Shown: positions 1-11,343, numbered from the stretch's first letter. The stretch is DNA of 64,000 nt from Nereocystis luetkeana (GCA_031213475.1 JARUPZ010000012.1:6105878-6169877), one strand, 5' to 3'. Notes: generated by a model not told the origin, from the sequence alone. Numbers and translations are program-made.

Positions 1-590
1 TTCGGCGGCAACAACCAGCGCGGAATCTCGTCACAGAGAATACTTGCCCCGGTTAAACAAGCCGCCACTACTGCTGTAATCGTGAGGTCGATCCCGACGA
101 CGAAAGTGGTAGCGTCTCTCTTTCTCTATACAACCCGGAGGCTTCCTCCAACCCCGGGGACACACTTCTTGCGTTCCCGCCTTGGGGTTCCAAGATTAGG
201 TCGTTGCAACATACGTACGGCAAGCGGAAAGCGGAGAACCACCCTCGCGGAGGTGACGGTAGTGCCGGTGGCCGTAGCGGTGGCGGTAGCGATGATGGGG
301 TATACCGTGCTGTCTTGTGCTGGACTCTGATTGGTTGGGTCAATTGGTAAGTTTTTGTTGGCGTTCTATCCCCCTTGATTCGATGCAGCCCCCCGATATT
401 CGCTCGATTTTGATTAACGGATAGGCTGATTCGACGCAAGAGAAAAAAATCAATCGCGGTTCTTCTTGCGCTCGATGATTGGTCGGTTGGATGGTTGGTT
501 GATTGACTCGATGCAGCTGCAGCTGCAGCTGAGCGACCTGCGCTTTGGAACGGTTCCCAACGTACAGGACAGATCGCGTTCTTGACCATC
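1..590. other. No gene recognised; intergenic sequence
   Basis: Open frames on both strands are short, overlap each other and show no recognisable protein motif. The only marked element is one TACTGCTGTA decamer at 69-78, one of eight in the window. Confidence 0.5.
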
Positions 591-591
591 T

Positions 592-790
592 GGATCCTAA
601 CCGACCCTTATGGGAGATTGTGTAGGATCTGCGTATAGTAGTACAGATCCAACCCTGGAAACATGTCCCACTGTAGATCATGCAGATCATACGGCTCCCA
701 CCCGACAGCATGAGTTACTGCTGTAGATAGATCCTATAGCAGATAGATCAGGGACCTATCAGCCCCGACATATCTAGGTCATGAAGTGGA
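592..790 (+). repeat. Dispersed repeat R5, copy 1
   Basis: About 190 bp that resembles 25790-25960. Shared words include TTGTGTAGGATC, CCAACCC(T/A)GGAAA and GATCATGCAG near the same relative positions. The copies are diverged by roughly a quarter. A TACTGCTGTA decamer lies at 716-725 and has no equivalent in the second copy. Element type unknown. Confidence 0.5.
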
Positions 791-943
791 AACCGATGAT
801 GTGTCCGACGTGTAGAATGGTTGAATCAGCCAATCGGTGCACGCTGAAGCGGAAGAGTCAGCCGCGTGTCGGTGTCGGCGGCGGCGACGAAGGTGCGTGC
901 ACATCACACGCCGGGGTTGAATCGGTGCAGACGCGTTGTGTGT

Positions 944-1185
944 GTGCTCGATTGATTGATTGATTGATTGATTGAGCGATTGAGCGAATGATTGGTTGGT
1001 TTAGTTGGTTTTGATCGATTGATTGATTGACTGGTTGTTTGGTTCGCTGATTGATTGGGTGGTTGGTTGACGGATCGATTGCTCGATGAGTTGATTGATT
1101 GATTGATGAACGGATTGATGATTGGTTTGTGGACTGATTGTTTGTTTGGTTGATTGATTGATTACTTGATGGGTTGGTTGATTTA
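944..1185 (+). repeat. Degenerate GATT tetranucleotide tract
   Basis: Runs of TTGA/GATT and GGTTG variants, starting with several perfect GATT units and degrading to the right. Long minus-strand frames here (Asn/Gln/Ser-rich) come from the repeat and are not taken as genes. Confidence 0.85.
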
Positions 1186-1189
1186 TTTT

Positions 1190-2195
1190 GGTCTTATTCG
1201 GTTCGATTATATCCAATCGCGGCGGTGTGGCGAGTGCTGTCTCTTGTCGCATGTGTTTATGTCGTGCTGATGCAAAAGCCTTGCAAACGTCAGGGAGATG
1301 GGAGATGGGTGGGTGTGTCGTAGGTCGTTGGCAGGTGGTGGTTGGGTGAGCCGGTTGGTGAGGTGTTGGTAGTGAGGGGGTGGGAAGGTGGGTGGTTCCG
1401 AGGTTGGGTAGATGGGTGGATGGATATAGGCGGTGAGGAGCGTGCGGGCCGCGCATAATTCGGAAAGAACGCGTTCCCCTACGGCGGCCAGCCCGGCACG
1501 CGTAGCTGAGGTTTCCTTAGACCCCTCCCGCCCCCGACTGAGTCAGTTTTCCAAGAACGGGCAACTATTGCCGCGCTTTTTTGTTTTGTTTTAATAATTA
1601 ATTTTCATTTTTTTCCCCGTTTTGTTTTCTACAAGTATATACCTGCTGTTTTTGTGCGCTTCTTATTTGCTTTATTTACGCTTCGTATATTGTGCATCGT
1701 TTATTTCGTTTGGTATGTGTAGTTGTAACTATCGCTGTTAATGTAGTACGGACGGTAGTGGTAGACAGAGGGTGAGAGGCGGATGACTAAGACGGGCGGG
1801 GAGTGCGTGTGTGCATGTGAATATATTTCGTGCTTTCTTCTCTTGCGTTCGTTGCGATCGTTAAACCGATATCATTAGTGAGGGTAATATTAATAGACGA
1901 TTGTTTTACGGCGTCCGCTCTTGTGCGCGTGCGACTGCTGTCCGGATAGGGGTGGGGCGTGGTTTTCGTCCACCTTCTCTACTAATACTACTCCTAGATA
2001 AATTCCACTCCAATTCCAAGAAATTTGTCTATGAACATAAAAAAAACGCGGGTGTAGGCGGCAGTGCTCAGGGAGAGCACTTGCTCACTCGCTCGTATTT
2101 CCGGGTGAAAAATTGTCCCCGAAACATGGGTGTAGCAGTTTTATGGCGGTTATGATAAAGGCAAAGAGCTTGAGGCCAGGCGGAAGACGGAGAGG
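1190..2195. other. No gene recognised
   Basis: A G/T-rich first half (GTGGGTGG-type sequence around 1290-1420) followed by T-rich sequence. I see no exon, RNA gene or repeat copy here. Confidence 0.4.
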
Positions 2196-2197
2196 GG

Positions 2198-2335
2198 TGG
2201 GGGGGGGGGGGTGCTCATGTCATGCCTGGCTGTAGTTTTGTGACCGTAGACCCTCGCATACCTACGTACGTACAGCGCCGGGACGGATCACGTCGGGTTT
2301 CCACCCACCAGGCAGGCAGGCATTGCTTGCACGGG
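2198..2335 (-). repeat. SINE-C copy, 5'-truncated
   Basis: Read on the minus strand this is the 3' part of the SINE-C family: a Tyr-like TGCAAGCAATG block, a CGACGTGATCC-type block, GGGTCTACGG, then GAGCAC followed by a poly(C) tail (poly(G) at 2201-2213 on the plus strand). It stops near 2335 compared with full copies at 33.5 kb. Confidence 0.75.
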
Positions 2336-2695
2336 GAGAGGGGGGGCGTGGTCTCATCCACCCTTTCACTTGTGGAAAAGGAAGACCACTCCATCTTTCC
2401 TGGAAAGGAGTTTCTGATGATATCGTACGTGGGTACGGTTCGTTCAAAATCAAGAGGGACCCCTCCACTCTACGTATGTTTTTCAAGAAAATTGTTCCCT
2501 GCTGAAAAAATATGGTTGTATGTACTTGCTTCTATAAGGCAGTTGTCCCAGCCTATTTTCAAGTTTTTTCCCCTGAAAAAAACGTCAGGTGTACTTTTCA
2601 TGGGCGGGGTTGTTCCACTTTGATTACAAGTGAAGGTGTCCGTGAAGTCGTACGAGTTTGATGCACTTCTGAGCAGAGATCCTGACGGTAGGAGA
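2336..2695. other. No gene recognised
   Basis: The overlapping short frames are without support. The sequence links a SINE-C copy to the R6 repeat. Confidence 0.4.
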
Positions 2696-2699
2696 CGGC

Positions 2700-2830
2700 G
2701 GTTTAACCCCTTGACTGACGGCCTTGACTGACGGCCTTGACTGACCACCTTGACTGACCGCCCTCTCCACTGAAACCAGTATAATAGGTCAAAAAGCCTT
2801 GACGCGCCCTAAATGACCGGTCTCCTGGCA
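2700..2830 (+). repeat. Dispersed repeat R6, copy 1 (CTTGACTGACGG tandem head)
   Basis: Four imperfect tandem copies of CTTGACTGACSR, then a body with AAACCAGTATAATAGG, CCTTGACGCG and GACCGGTCTCC. The same body occurs at 9117-9243 and a related one at 34290-34440. Internal TTGACGG repeats could pair with GTCAAGG at the other end. Confidence 0.6.
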
Positions 2831-2954
2831 TCTCTGGTTCTACAAGGGGGGGTATTCCACGCTCTCTATCCAAGTTATTTGTCTCCCATAATGTTATGAT
2901 GGGTGCAGTGTTAAGGGAGCTATGATAAGGCCAGAGAGTGGGAGGCCTGTGGGA

Positions 2955-3262
2955 GGGGAGGGGGGGGGGGGGGATGCACTCGATAGGAGAGATGTACTCA
3001 ATCTCATTCATGGCCGTAGTCGTATGATCATGGACCCTTGCATCCCTACGATGCCGGGACGAAGCATGTCGGGTTTTCACCGACCAGGCAGACATTCCTT
3101 GTACCAAGCGCGAAGCGCCGTGAGGTGTCCGGCGAGTCGCATGAAATGTGAGCTGCATCCTACTAAAAACCGCTTGTGAGGCGGACTTGCATATGGATGA
3201 CAGCATCAATGAGTTAATTTAATTTCCCGTGTAGGCATTCCCAGAGACAGCAATGGGAGGGG
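2955..3262 (-). repeat. SINE-C copy
   Basis: The minus strand carries the family blocks in order: CATTGCTGTCTC, GTCCGCCTCACAAGCGG, GCACTTGGTACAAGG, GTCGGTGAAAACCCGAC, GACTACGGCCATGAATGA, GAGTACATCTCTCC, then a poly(C) tail. On the plus strand this tail is the 15-nt G run at 2960-2974. It is 5'-truncated relative to the copies at 33.5 and 39.9 kb. Confidence 0.85.
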
Positions 3263-4495
3263 GGGCAAGAGGAAGGCACATTTTCGAAATGGTGTTGGGA
3301 AATGAACGAATGCACTGGGTCGCGTGGGTTTGCCAGTTAAACTACTGTTTGTTGTTGTTGAACGGCGTTGTCGTCGGTTGCCGTGATTCTCCTCCGCCTC
3401 CCTGATACTATAGCTGCTGCTGCGTTCTGGAGCAAAGGGTTGGCGGGCAATCGCGTACAACAGCACCGGATGTAGCACCTGCTCCATCGTTGGTGGCAGT
3501 GCAGGGTGGCAAACAGGCAGCGACCGATGGTGATGTCGTCTTCGTAGAAATGTTGTAACACAACAAAAAACAGAGCAAGGTAAAGCAGTAGTTATATAGC
3601 CGTTGACGACGGGAGAGCCGTTGACGCCGGCGGGAGGGCTGCTGCTGACGCCGGGGGGTCCGTTGCTCCAACCCGGAAGACTATGATTCGCCTGTTTCGT
3701 TTCTTGCCGCGTGGGCTTGATTAGGTAAGAGGGTCTCTCGATTTTGTTTTTTTGTTTTTCGTTTTGGCCTTTCCGGCGTACGGGTTAAAAAATAGCAACA
3801 AGCCCAAGCTCATCGCAGTTTCCACACGAAAATGCGGCGGGTGCGTTTCGGCGAAGCGAAGTAAATGAGACAAACTTGGGGTCGTGAAAACCGAAACGCC
3901 CGTCCTTTTGTCTGTGTTTATGCCGGTACATAGTGTATACCTGGTACACTTTTTCGTACGAGTAGTGATGAGTATTACAGTTGAATATTTTGCCCCCCGC
4001 GAGTGTGTTGACGTAGTGCGGTGCGTTCATGATGAGGGTTTCGTGTGGATATCATGGGCTTCAACCGAGACACGCTTCCTTCGACTGGTCCGGGGGGCAT
4101 AAGCGGCGTCTAAGCAACCAACTCTGAGCCACTGCCCCTCTCGAAGGTGATGCCGTAGCTACTGGTCGCCTTTAGGTACTCCAAAATCCCTCTCTCAACA
4201 GCTAGTGCTTGAGTTTGGGGGTAGAGATTTTATGTATTAATAGCTGTCGTTCGTGAACTCGAGCGCGCCGGTGCTAAGAGTTTATCCCTAAAGTATTTTG
4301 ATGCGTTTTTTCTTTTTAATGTCGGTGCTGTATCCCTCGAATATTCTCCGAGAATGATCACGGGTTTGGAGGGGGGGGGGGGGTTGGGGGCGCGGGGGAG
4401 GTCACCGTGGAGTTGGAGGGGGAGGGGGGGTGTTCGAGTAGGCGAAAGGGGCGCCATGTAGGAACGCGAAAGCCACTTTGGGCCCGTATGGTTTC
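3263..4495. other. No gene recognised
   Basis: Several overlapping short frames on both strands, without domain signal. One TACCTGGTA motif at 3938-3946. A G run at 4369-4382 leads into the LINE fragment. Confidence 0.4.
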
Positions 4496-4497
4496 CC

Positions 4498-4630
4498 TGC
4501 CTTTCTCCCGCCCCGTCCGTCTTGATTGGGATGCGTGGTCAATGGTCAAATGGCTAAGGCAAGCAGCTAATAAATAACCCCCCGCCGCTGCCGACGCCGC
4601 ACTCACCCACCCACCCACCCACCCACCCAC
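4498..4630 (+). repeat. LINE 3'-terminal fragment plus CCCA microsatellite
   Basis: Contains GGGATGCGTGGTCAATGG and CTAAGGCAAGCA, the last codons and terminal sequence of the LINE seen complete at 10.7-11.3 kb. It is followed by a C-rich tail and a (CCCA)n run at about 4603-4630. Confidence 0.7.
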
Positions 4631-4639
4631 ACGTCCGGT

Positions 4640-5545
4640 TTTCTTTTCTCGCCTAGTACATGGAAGCAGTCCACCACAGCAGTGTGTACATATATGATCA
4701 TATCGCGTGTGCTTGGCGGTGCAGGCGTTTTTTTTCTTTCCAGAATAGTATTTGTTGGTGTACCTTCGTGCAGTTAGTGCACTCACAGTGGTGGTGTGCC
4801 GTAGTTTTTCGTTTTTGTTTATTTATCGGAGTCGGAGCCGAGGCTTCCAATTTCTAACGTACTTTGACTGTTGTGCACCTCGCACTACTTGAGGACCTCG
4901 TACATAGTAGTTGTGGCGACGGTGGTTGAAAAAAAGAAGGGAAAACAAGTTATTACCAGGTATTGTTTATTTTATTTTCGTATGTTTCTCTCGTCTCTCT
5001 CTCTCCGACCCATGCTATGGTAGGAGGAGGGGGGTACTTTTTCGGACTATATTGTTTGAGGGCGTGTCTCAACCCACTCCAAAGAGCATGGGATTGAGCG
5101 GAGCAGAACCAGGTTGTTCGTGGTCGTGTCGTTCCGTTCCTGAGTAAAAAAAGCGTGTTGGGGTCCATGCAGAACCCTGGGCCTCGCCAGCAGAATCGAT
5201 ATACGAACGGTATCATCCTTGAGCCCATTCCGCGACACAACAAGCGTGTTTGTGCGAACGTGGTGTCGACGTCGATCTTCAGCGATATACATCCACGTCA
5301 AACGATAGGATACAACTGTGTCCGTTTGGTCGGGCCGTTCGGCCTTCCGAAAGAAGAGGAAGGGTACATCACTTCCTTCCTCTTCTTCCAAGATGCACTG
5401 TTTTTTCTCGGGCTGCCCTGAATCTATTCGTTTTCCATTAACCAATCGGCACCAATTCATGCGGCAAAAAATAGTGTTCCATTCGGTTCGTTCGTTCCAA
5501 TGCTAGTCGAGGTTGGGTTGAGACACGCCCTGACTGACAGAACTC
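4640..5545. other. No gene recognised
   Basis: Short overlapping frames only. One TACCAGGTA motif at 4954-4962. The phrase CCAACC(T/C) near GGCGTGTCTCAACCC occurs at 5063 and again, inverted, near 5510, bounding about 450 bp. Confidence 0.35.
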
Positions 5546-5549
5546 TCCA

Positions 5550-5870
5550 ACGGAGGAACTGTCCAACATACTTGCAATCCCATTGGTATTGTGCGAATTA
5601 TCTTTGTAATCCCATTGGACTGTTAGTACCACTAGACTATCAGTAGTGTTCAAAAGTTAGAATATTTAGTTGTAGTCCCAGTTGTGGTTTAAAATTATCT
5701 TGCAATCCCGTTGGTATTGTTATCTTTGCAATCCACTGTGTGCCGTAAAAAATAGGTTTACAATCCCGTTTGTATGGCAACTAAATTTGCTATCTCGCTT
5801 GTGTTGTAAGCTCATTTTTGCAGTCCCATCTTTGCAATCCCGCTTGTACTGCAAACTTGTGTTTTGTAAT
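5550..5870 (+). repeat. Degenerate minisatellite (GCAATCCCGTTGGTATTG-like)
   Basis: At least eight imperfect copies of a 20-40 bp word: GCAATCCCATTGGTATTG, GTAATCCCATTGGA, GCAATCCCGTTGGTATTG, ACAATCCCGTTTGTATGG, GCAATCCCGCTTGTACTGC and others. Spacing is irregular, so the array is old. Confidence 0.75.
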
Positions 5871-5934
5871 ATGCCGACATATATTAACGGGAGTGCTCGT
5901 CGAATTGTTAAATCTGCGTACGATTTCTATCAAA

Positions 5935-6035
5935 ATCGACCTTGGGGTGGTGAGTGTGAAGGTCTTAATCCTTTGAGCTACTGGGTCACTGGTAAAAGGT
6001 TAACCAATCGCCTATGTCCAACCTGAGCCTTAGAA
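5935..6035 (-). repeat. tRNA-like / SINE fragment
   Basis: The plus strand has GGTCTTAATCCTTTGAGCTACTGG and CACTGGTAAAAGGTTAACC, which matches 6235-6290 closely. On the minus strand the CCAGTAGCTCAAAGGATTAAG part resembles a tRNA D-arm (A-box). The T-arm is missing. Confidence 0.45.
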
Positions 6036-6159
6036 CCCTCTCCTCCTCTGGAACGGACCGGATATACGGGTCGATGCGTGTCACCCGCACGGAGTCCCAA
6101 TGTCCAGGGGTCCAGACGTATTTTTCAGATTCTTAACATGAGGAAATTCACTTTCTTTA

Positions 6160-6300
6160 AAAGTCGTTTTTCATGGTGATGGTGAGATTCGAACTCACGT
6201 CCGACGACCCACGTGCTGCCGGAGACGCCATTTGCACAAGTCTTAATCCGTTGGGCCACTGGTAAAAGGTTAAACCATCGCCTACCAACCTCCCGTAAGC
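6160..6300 (-). repeat. tRNA-derived element (pseudo-tRNA or SINE head)
   Basis: On the minus strand, AGTGGCCCAACGGATTAAGAC (A-box/D-arm type) is followed about 50 nt later by GTGAGTTCGAATCTCAC. The latter is a perfect 5-bp T-stem around TTCGAAT (B-box). The long gap suggests a Leu/Ser-type variable arm. The anticodon arm is not clean and no matching acceptor stem was found, so I call it tRNA-derived, not a working tRNA gene. Confidence 0.5.
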
Positions 6301-6558
6301 CTTGTAACATAAGGATATAAAAATCCCTCATGTATGTAAGTAACCCGATATGTATATACCAGGTATATATTTGGTCGTGAATATAAGGCACATTGTTTAA
6401 TTTTGTGCTCATCTAAACGTACCTTATATTTACGACCAGGTGTGGTGGCTCACGTCCCCGAAAAAGCCGTTATGCATTGCTTGCCGCCTAGTCAAGCCAA
6501 CCGCTCCCCCCCTCCGTATGCAAAAAATTACGCACAAGGTGAAGCAAGCCTCGAACCC

Positions 6559-7113
6559 TGTGAATGTGCTCCTACTTGTCTTCGCTAGGGGCAAAGCCTG
6601 ATAGCTCTGACATGTCTCCTACGCTTCTGCGGTACACAAGACCTGGCTCGCCAGGAGCTTGCTCCGCCCATCGTGCAATCCCGATACTCTCTCAAATCGC
6701 CTAACCTGCGGCCCCGTTGATCTCCAGGTTCTGGTTGTAATACTGCTGACCCATACTAGTAGGTCCGTTTCTCGTCGCGGCTGATCGACAGGACAGCTGT
6801 TGCAGGCGCGATGCGGGTCTCAGAGCTATTGGACTGCTCTTGGTCAGGAAATACTTGTGACCACGTGCGCTCTTCTCAGCACGAGGGGTGCTTGGTTAAG
6901 GCCTTATGTCCTGGGTGTTCTTCATCATCGACCCCTTGGAATTAGGTTTTGTTGACTGCTCGGCATGGATCTTGTCTTTGCTCCGCATATCAGCCTTCCT
7001 GCTGGCAGTTCTCTTTTGAGGCAGCAATTACGTTTGCATTCAATCCAGTGGCTACACTCCTATACCTATCGTAAAGGCCTCTCGGCGGCTCACCGAGCGA
7101 TGCTCTGTTGCAC
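6559..7113 (+). repeat. Long direct repeat D1, copy 1 (possible LTR)
   Basis: About 555 bp repeated at 8240-8758 with high identity. Both copies begin CCCTGTGAATGTG and end near TGTYGCAC, so each could be read as TG...CA. Copy 1 has an extra ~18 bp (TGTGACCACGTGCGCTCT region) and a different ~30 bp near its right end. I found no primer-binding site, polypurine tract or target duplication, so the LTR reading is tentative. Confidence 0.55.
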
Positions 7114-8239
7114 CAAACCGCCACAACATCCCCCCCAGCTTGGTGGCGCTAAAGACATCAGCGCGACATGGCGGGTGGTGAATACGTCTGTCTGCGCTTT
7201 GTGTCAGAAAAACCCTCGTCAGTAAATACTGTGCGCCAGATACTAACCGCGGTCTTCTGTATTCCGCTTTATTACTGCTATGGCATTTCTGCTGCCACAC
7301 ACCGTTTATCAGAAGACTACACCTGCCAAAGCAATGAGACCCATACCCATGCGTAGCTCGTCGCCTTCACCCTTTTCTTTACACAACTCCTTCATCTCCG
7401 AGACGGCCAGCTCTTCCCAGTCGTTGTCCAGGAGCCTAACGCGCTAGAAGGGCGAGCAGAAACCGTAAACATGTCCTACCCGGTCTACATGGTTATCTCC
7501 AACCACGTAAGACCTACAGTAGTAACCGTTGTCCCCATCGGGAATTGGGCTAGAGCCTCTCGTGTAATTACGAGCGTGGGTTTCTTCGGGTGGGCTTTTG
7601 TCTGGGTATGTTCTGCGTTAGGGGGGTGTAGGTTCTATAGGAGGTGGAAGGTGTCTAGCTGTAACGGGGTGAACCTGTCTAGCGATTCTGTCTCTGTGAC
7701 CCAGTCCGATGGAGACGCATCTAATACCTTCCCCAATACTCCCAACGGGCTGTCTCCGTTTCGCTCACCGCGCTCCTGCGGTGTGTTAGCCTATACATCG
7801 GGGTCGCTGCGACCGAGCCTTCTTTCTTTGAGACCTAGGTCCGCGCCGCATGTTTTTTGTGCGCGACTTCGCCCCTTATCGGACGTTTCAGGTCTGACGA
7901 GCGCCTAAAGAAGGGTTTTTGGAGTGATGCTCCGTACACCCTGCGGGATATTTTCCGGTCCCCCTTCCATCTCTCATGACCGCGTTCGGACCTCTAGACA
8001 CGACCTTAGTCACAGCCCACAGACCTGCCGATTTCTGGTGCACCAACTTTGATCCCATCCCTTGCCGGAAGAGCGAGCTATCACTCTCCCGTGCCAGGAC
8101 GAGGTCTCCACCGACCGCAGTTACTCCTGAGGACGGCCGCGATATCCCGGCATTAACTATAGTAGTCAGTACACCACATTGCCGCCGTGGAAACCCGAGG
8201 TCCATTCTCGGAATGGACCATGAAAAATACTGCGGTCCC
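7114..8239 (+). other. Unique sequence between the D1 repeats
   Basis: About 1.1 kb. The largest frame, 7471-7908 plus, encodes a Ser/Pro/Arg-rich peptide with no protease, RT, integrase or other motif. If D1 is an LTR pair this would be a gutted internal region, but the sequence does not prove it. Confidence 0.3.
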
Positions 8240-8758
8240 TGTGAATGTGATCCGTCTTGTCTTCGTTAGGGGCGAAGCGTGACAACTCTGACATGTCTCC
8301 TACGCTTCTGCGGTACGCAAAGCCTGGCTCGCCAGGAGCTTGCTCTGTCCATCGTGCAATCCCGATACTCTCTCAATCCGTCTGACCTGCGGCTCCGTTG
8401 GTCCCCAGGTTCTGGTTGTAATACTGCTGGCCCTTACTAGGACCATCTCTCGCCGCGGTTGGTCGACAGGACAGCTGTTGCAGGCGTGACGCGGATCTCA
8501 GAGCTATTGGACTGCTCTTGGTCAGGAAATACCTCTCAGCACGAGGGGTGCTTGGTGAAGGCCTTATGTCCTGGGTGTATTTTCATCATCGACCCCTTGG
8601 AATTAGGTTTTGTTGACTGCTCGGCACGGATCTTGTCTTTGCTCCGCATAACAGCCTTCCTGCCGGCAGTCCTCTTTTGAGGCAACAATTCCGTGACTGC
8701 TCTTGTTTAGCTATCGTACAGACCTCTCGACGGCTCACGTAGCAATACCCTGTCGCAC
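8240..8758 (+). repeat. Long direct repeat D1, copy 2 (possible LTR)
   Basis: Same orientation as copy 1, 1.68 kb downstream. The central 350 bp differ by only a few per cent. See copy 1. Confidence 0.55.
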
Positions 8759-8807
8759 GTAACCCCCGCGACAAAGGTGCCGAAGCCCCCCCCTCACATG
8801 CGATTCT

Positions 8808-9000
8808 TAGCAGGGTTCTGCTCACCCTTTATGCGACTCGCCGATCCCCTGACGGCGCTTCGTGCGCTTGGTGAAAGCAACGTCTGCCGTGGTCGATGAA
8901 AACCCGACTTGCCCCGTCCCGGCAATGTAGGGACGTGAGGAGTCCTATGGTACTGCTGTATTACGACTACGGCCGTGCTCCATGCCCCCCCCCCCCCCCC
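8808..9000 (+). repeat. SINE-C copy, 5'-truncated
   Basis: Plus-strand copy: TTCTTAGCAGG, CTTTATGCGACTCGCCG, CGCTTGGTG, AACCCGACTTGCCCCGTCCC, ACGACTACGGCCGTGC, then a 16-nt C run at 8985-9000. Confidence 0.8.
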
Positions 9001-9059
9001 ACACACACCCTCCCCGTCTCCCACCTCTCGCTTCGCCACGCGGCCCGCTGTGTCGCAAG

Positions 9060-9245
9060 AACGCGAGGAGACCACGGTTTGAAATCGTGTTGATTGACCG
9101 CATCCCTACACTAAAACTAGTATATTTTGGCGAGGAGACCGCGGTTTGACCCCTTGACGGACCACAAACCTACACTGAAACCAGTACGTTAGGGCCGGAA
9201 TAGGCCTTGACGCGTCCGGAATGGCATTGGCCGGTCTCCTCCTAT
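9060..9245 (+). repeat. Dispersed repeat R6, copy 2
   Basis: GCGAGGAGACC(A/G)CGGTTTGA occurs twice, 75 bp apart. It is followed by GAAACCAGTA, GGCCTTGACGCGTCC and GGCCGGTCTCCTCC, as in 2760-2830. GGAGACC at the left and GGTCTCC at the right form short inverted ends. Confidence 0.6.
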
Positions 9246-9375
9246 AGACCAGGTTCAGGTATGTGCTGTAGTAGCAGCTAGATCATGATACCTCATCGAG
9301 ACATTTTCCTACTTCGACAAGTACTGTTAACGCTACCACGGTGGGGCGTGCGCTTAGCGATCGGCACGATTCCGA

Positions 9376-9560
9376 CCTGCTGCTGCTGCTGCTGCTGCTG
9401 TTGATGTTTCATGAAGTCGCCGGGCTCGTATCTATGCGCGAGAGTCGGGGAGGGGGGGGGAGCAAGGAAGGGAGGGAGGGAGGGAGGGAGGGAGGGAGGG
9501 AGGGAGGGAGGGAGGGAGGGAGGGAGGGATAGGGGAAGGGGGCAGGGGGGGGGGGGAGAA
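9376..9560 (+). repeat. CTG microsatellite followed by a GAGG/GGGA purine tract
   Basis: About eight CTG units at 9376-9401, then a homopurine stretch at 9449-9578 made mainly of perfect GGGA units. Both strands stay open only because of the repeat. Confidence 0.95.
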
Positions 9561-9579
9561 GGGAGAAGAAATGGGGCAT

Positions 9580-10223
9580 CAGGTCCCGACGATGCCCTGC
9601 GAGCTTCACAAACGTACCTCTACTACTGCGGGGCTCTCTCGCAAGCTGCTTTCGCGAGGTGGAGCCAAGCCAAGCCTACCCCAGGCAACCGAAGACAAGA
9701 CAGCGGCACTAAAAACCTAGGCTTGATTTGTTTTTAGTAGTGTAGAGAGAAAAACAAGCGGGAACCAGGTACAACTATCATTACGACAAAACAGTTTCGT
9801 CTATTTGATCGGTCGAATTCACAGCTCACGAATTCCCCTGTTATTTTATCTGTTGTTTTTTGTGTCAGACAGTCCGAGTGAAAGTGTCCGTTCGATCCTA
9901 TTGCCGGGAAAAAATAACCGGTAGAAGCGCTTTCTATTCTACGCATATCTGGTGTGCAATTAAAAAATATTTGCATACCAAGTGAAAGAACGAACTCATA
10001 CGTATCAGCAGCAAGCGTCAACCACTAACCACACAGGCTCGGGAGGATGTACAGCTACTATTAATAGGAGGGATAAAAAACATGCAGAGCACCGGCGAAA
10101 GAGAGAAGTGAGAGCAAACCAGGCACTCGATACCAGACACAGTGCACTCCCCTCCCCGCATTCGCTCGTCTTCCACCCCTCCCACCCTCATCCTCGATAG
10201 TCTAGCAGTTAACCTCGAATACT
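9580..10223. other. No gene recognised
   Basis: Only short frames. One near-match to the 9-bp motif, AACCAGGTA, at about 9766. Nothing else stands out. Confidence 0.4.
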
Positions 10224-10224
10224 A

Positions 10225-10329
10225 TTACGGGGGACCATAGTTAGTAGGACCTATGGTATACATAAAAACCTATGTATTTAACCACTTTCACTGACAGTAT
10301 TTGGTCCTATTAACTATGGTCCCCCGTAA
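10225..10329 (+). mobile_element. MITE-1 copy 1
   Basis: A 105-bp foldback element. Its ends, TTACGGGGGACCATAG and CTATGGTCCCCCGTAA, are inverted repeats, extended by TTARTAGGACC and GGTCCTATTAA. A TA dinucleotide flanks each side. There is no coding capacity. Confidence 0.9.
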
Positions 10330-10739
10330 TATTATTAATAGCTAGCGTATGAGGGCCGGGTGTAAATCCCAGCGGGTTCCCGAAAACGAAAAACTAAACT
10401 GAGTTTTTTCTCAACGCAAAAACCGCGAGAGCGTGAGCTAGCAAATTTCGACGAGCAGTGGGTGGGAGTGCTGAAATTAGCCTCCGCGCGATACAAATGA
10501 AGGCACATATATACCGGGGAGAGGGAATGGAGGACACCTGTGTCCACGGCTTGCCCAGAGAGCCGGAATGTGAAAGGAATCTGGTTAACAATACCTATCT
10601 TGCCCCCCAAGGGGGATATATACCTTTTCAGGGGGACAGAGAGAGAGGCTCCAGAAACAACAGGGAGTAGCACCCCCCCCCTCCCTCCTCATCCCTGCTC
10701 GTCCCTTATTCTCCTTCCCCCTCCCGGGGAGGAATCGGA

Positions 10740-11300
10740 ACAACACTTAGAGATATACGGGGAATTGAGAAAAGGAATAGGAATGAAAACAACATTTGCG
10801 CGGCCAAATGGACTTCGCGAAAAAGCTGAAACTGCGCTTTCGTGTAGGTGACCTGGACCTGCCAGAGAGAAGAAAGAGGTATATCAGTAGCCGGGAGGAG
10901 GAGGAAGAAAATGCACAGATGTGCCCGTGTGGCAAAGCAATAGAGAGTAGAACTCGCATAGTAGGAGAATGTGAAGTATACAAGGAGGAACGGGATGTGT
11001 TAGCCGAGGAGATGAGGGAAATAGTCGAATGGGGCATGGAGGAGTTTGACACACTAGATAGCAGCGAGAAAACGATCGCTATCCTAGGAGATAGATGGTG
11101 GCCACAGGCGGCCAAACAGGAAGGGAATAAGATCAGCAAAAAGTTTCTATGTAATATATGGAAACTACGTAATGAGCGCCCAATTGTTAAAGGCGTCTCT
11201 ATTAGGAGTAGGAACGGTGCTCCGTCTCGAAAGGGATGCGTGGTCGATGGTCAAAGGACTAAGGCGAGCAACAAATGAGTACGCCCCACCCCCCACCCCC
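10740..11300 (+). mobile_element. LINE (non-LTR retrotransposon) 3' end, 5'-truncated
   Basis: The frame at 10796-11278 encodes the carboxy end of a LINE-type reverse transcriptase protein. It has a basic LRFRVGDLDLPERR segment, then a Cys cluster (CPCG ... VGEC) of the kind that closes many non-LTR ORF2 proteins. The usual His of that cluster is Arg here. A WRWWP-like GDRWWPQ and a KLRNERP segment follow. The upstream frame (10740-10851) overlaps and continues the same protein with a frameshift. The stop TGA sits inside AACAAATGAGTACGCC, so the 3' UTR is almost nil and runs straight into C-rich sequence. The same terminus recurs at 4.5, 17.5, 41.2, 61.3, 62.1 and 63.7 kb. This copy has lost the RT core. 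Confidence 0.75.
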
Positions 11301-11343
11301 CCCTCCCCTCGTCCGCTTCCTCCCCCCCTTCCTCCGCCCACCC

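Noticed and set aside
6177-6275. Functional tRNA gene
   Set aside because: B-box and T-stem are good, but no acceptor stem pairs and the anticodon loop is unclear.
7471-7908. Retroelement protein between the D1 repeats
   Set aside because: No protease, RT, RNase H, integrase or tyrosine recombinase motif in any frame.
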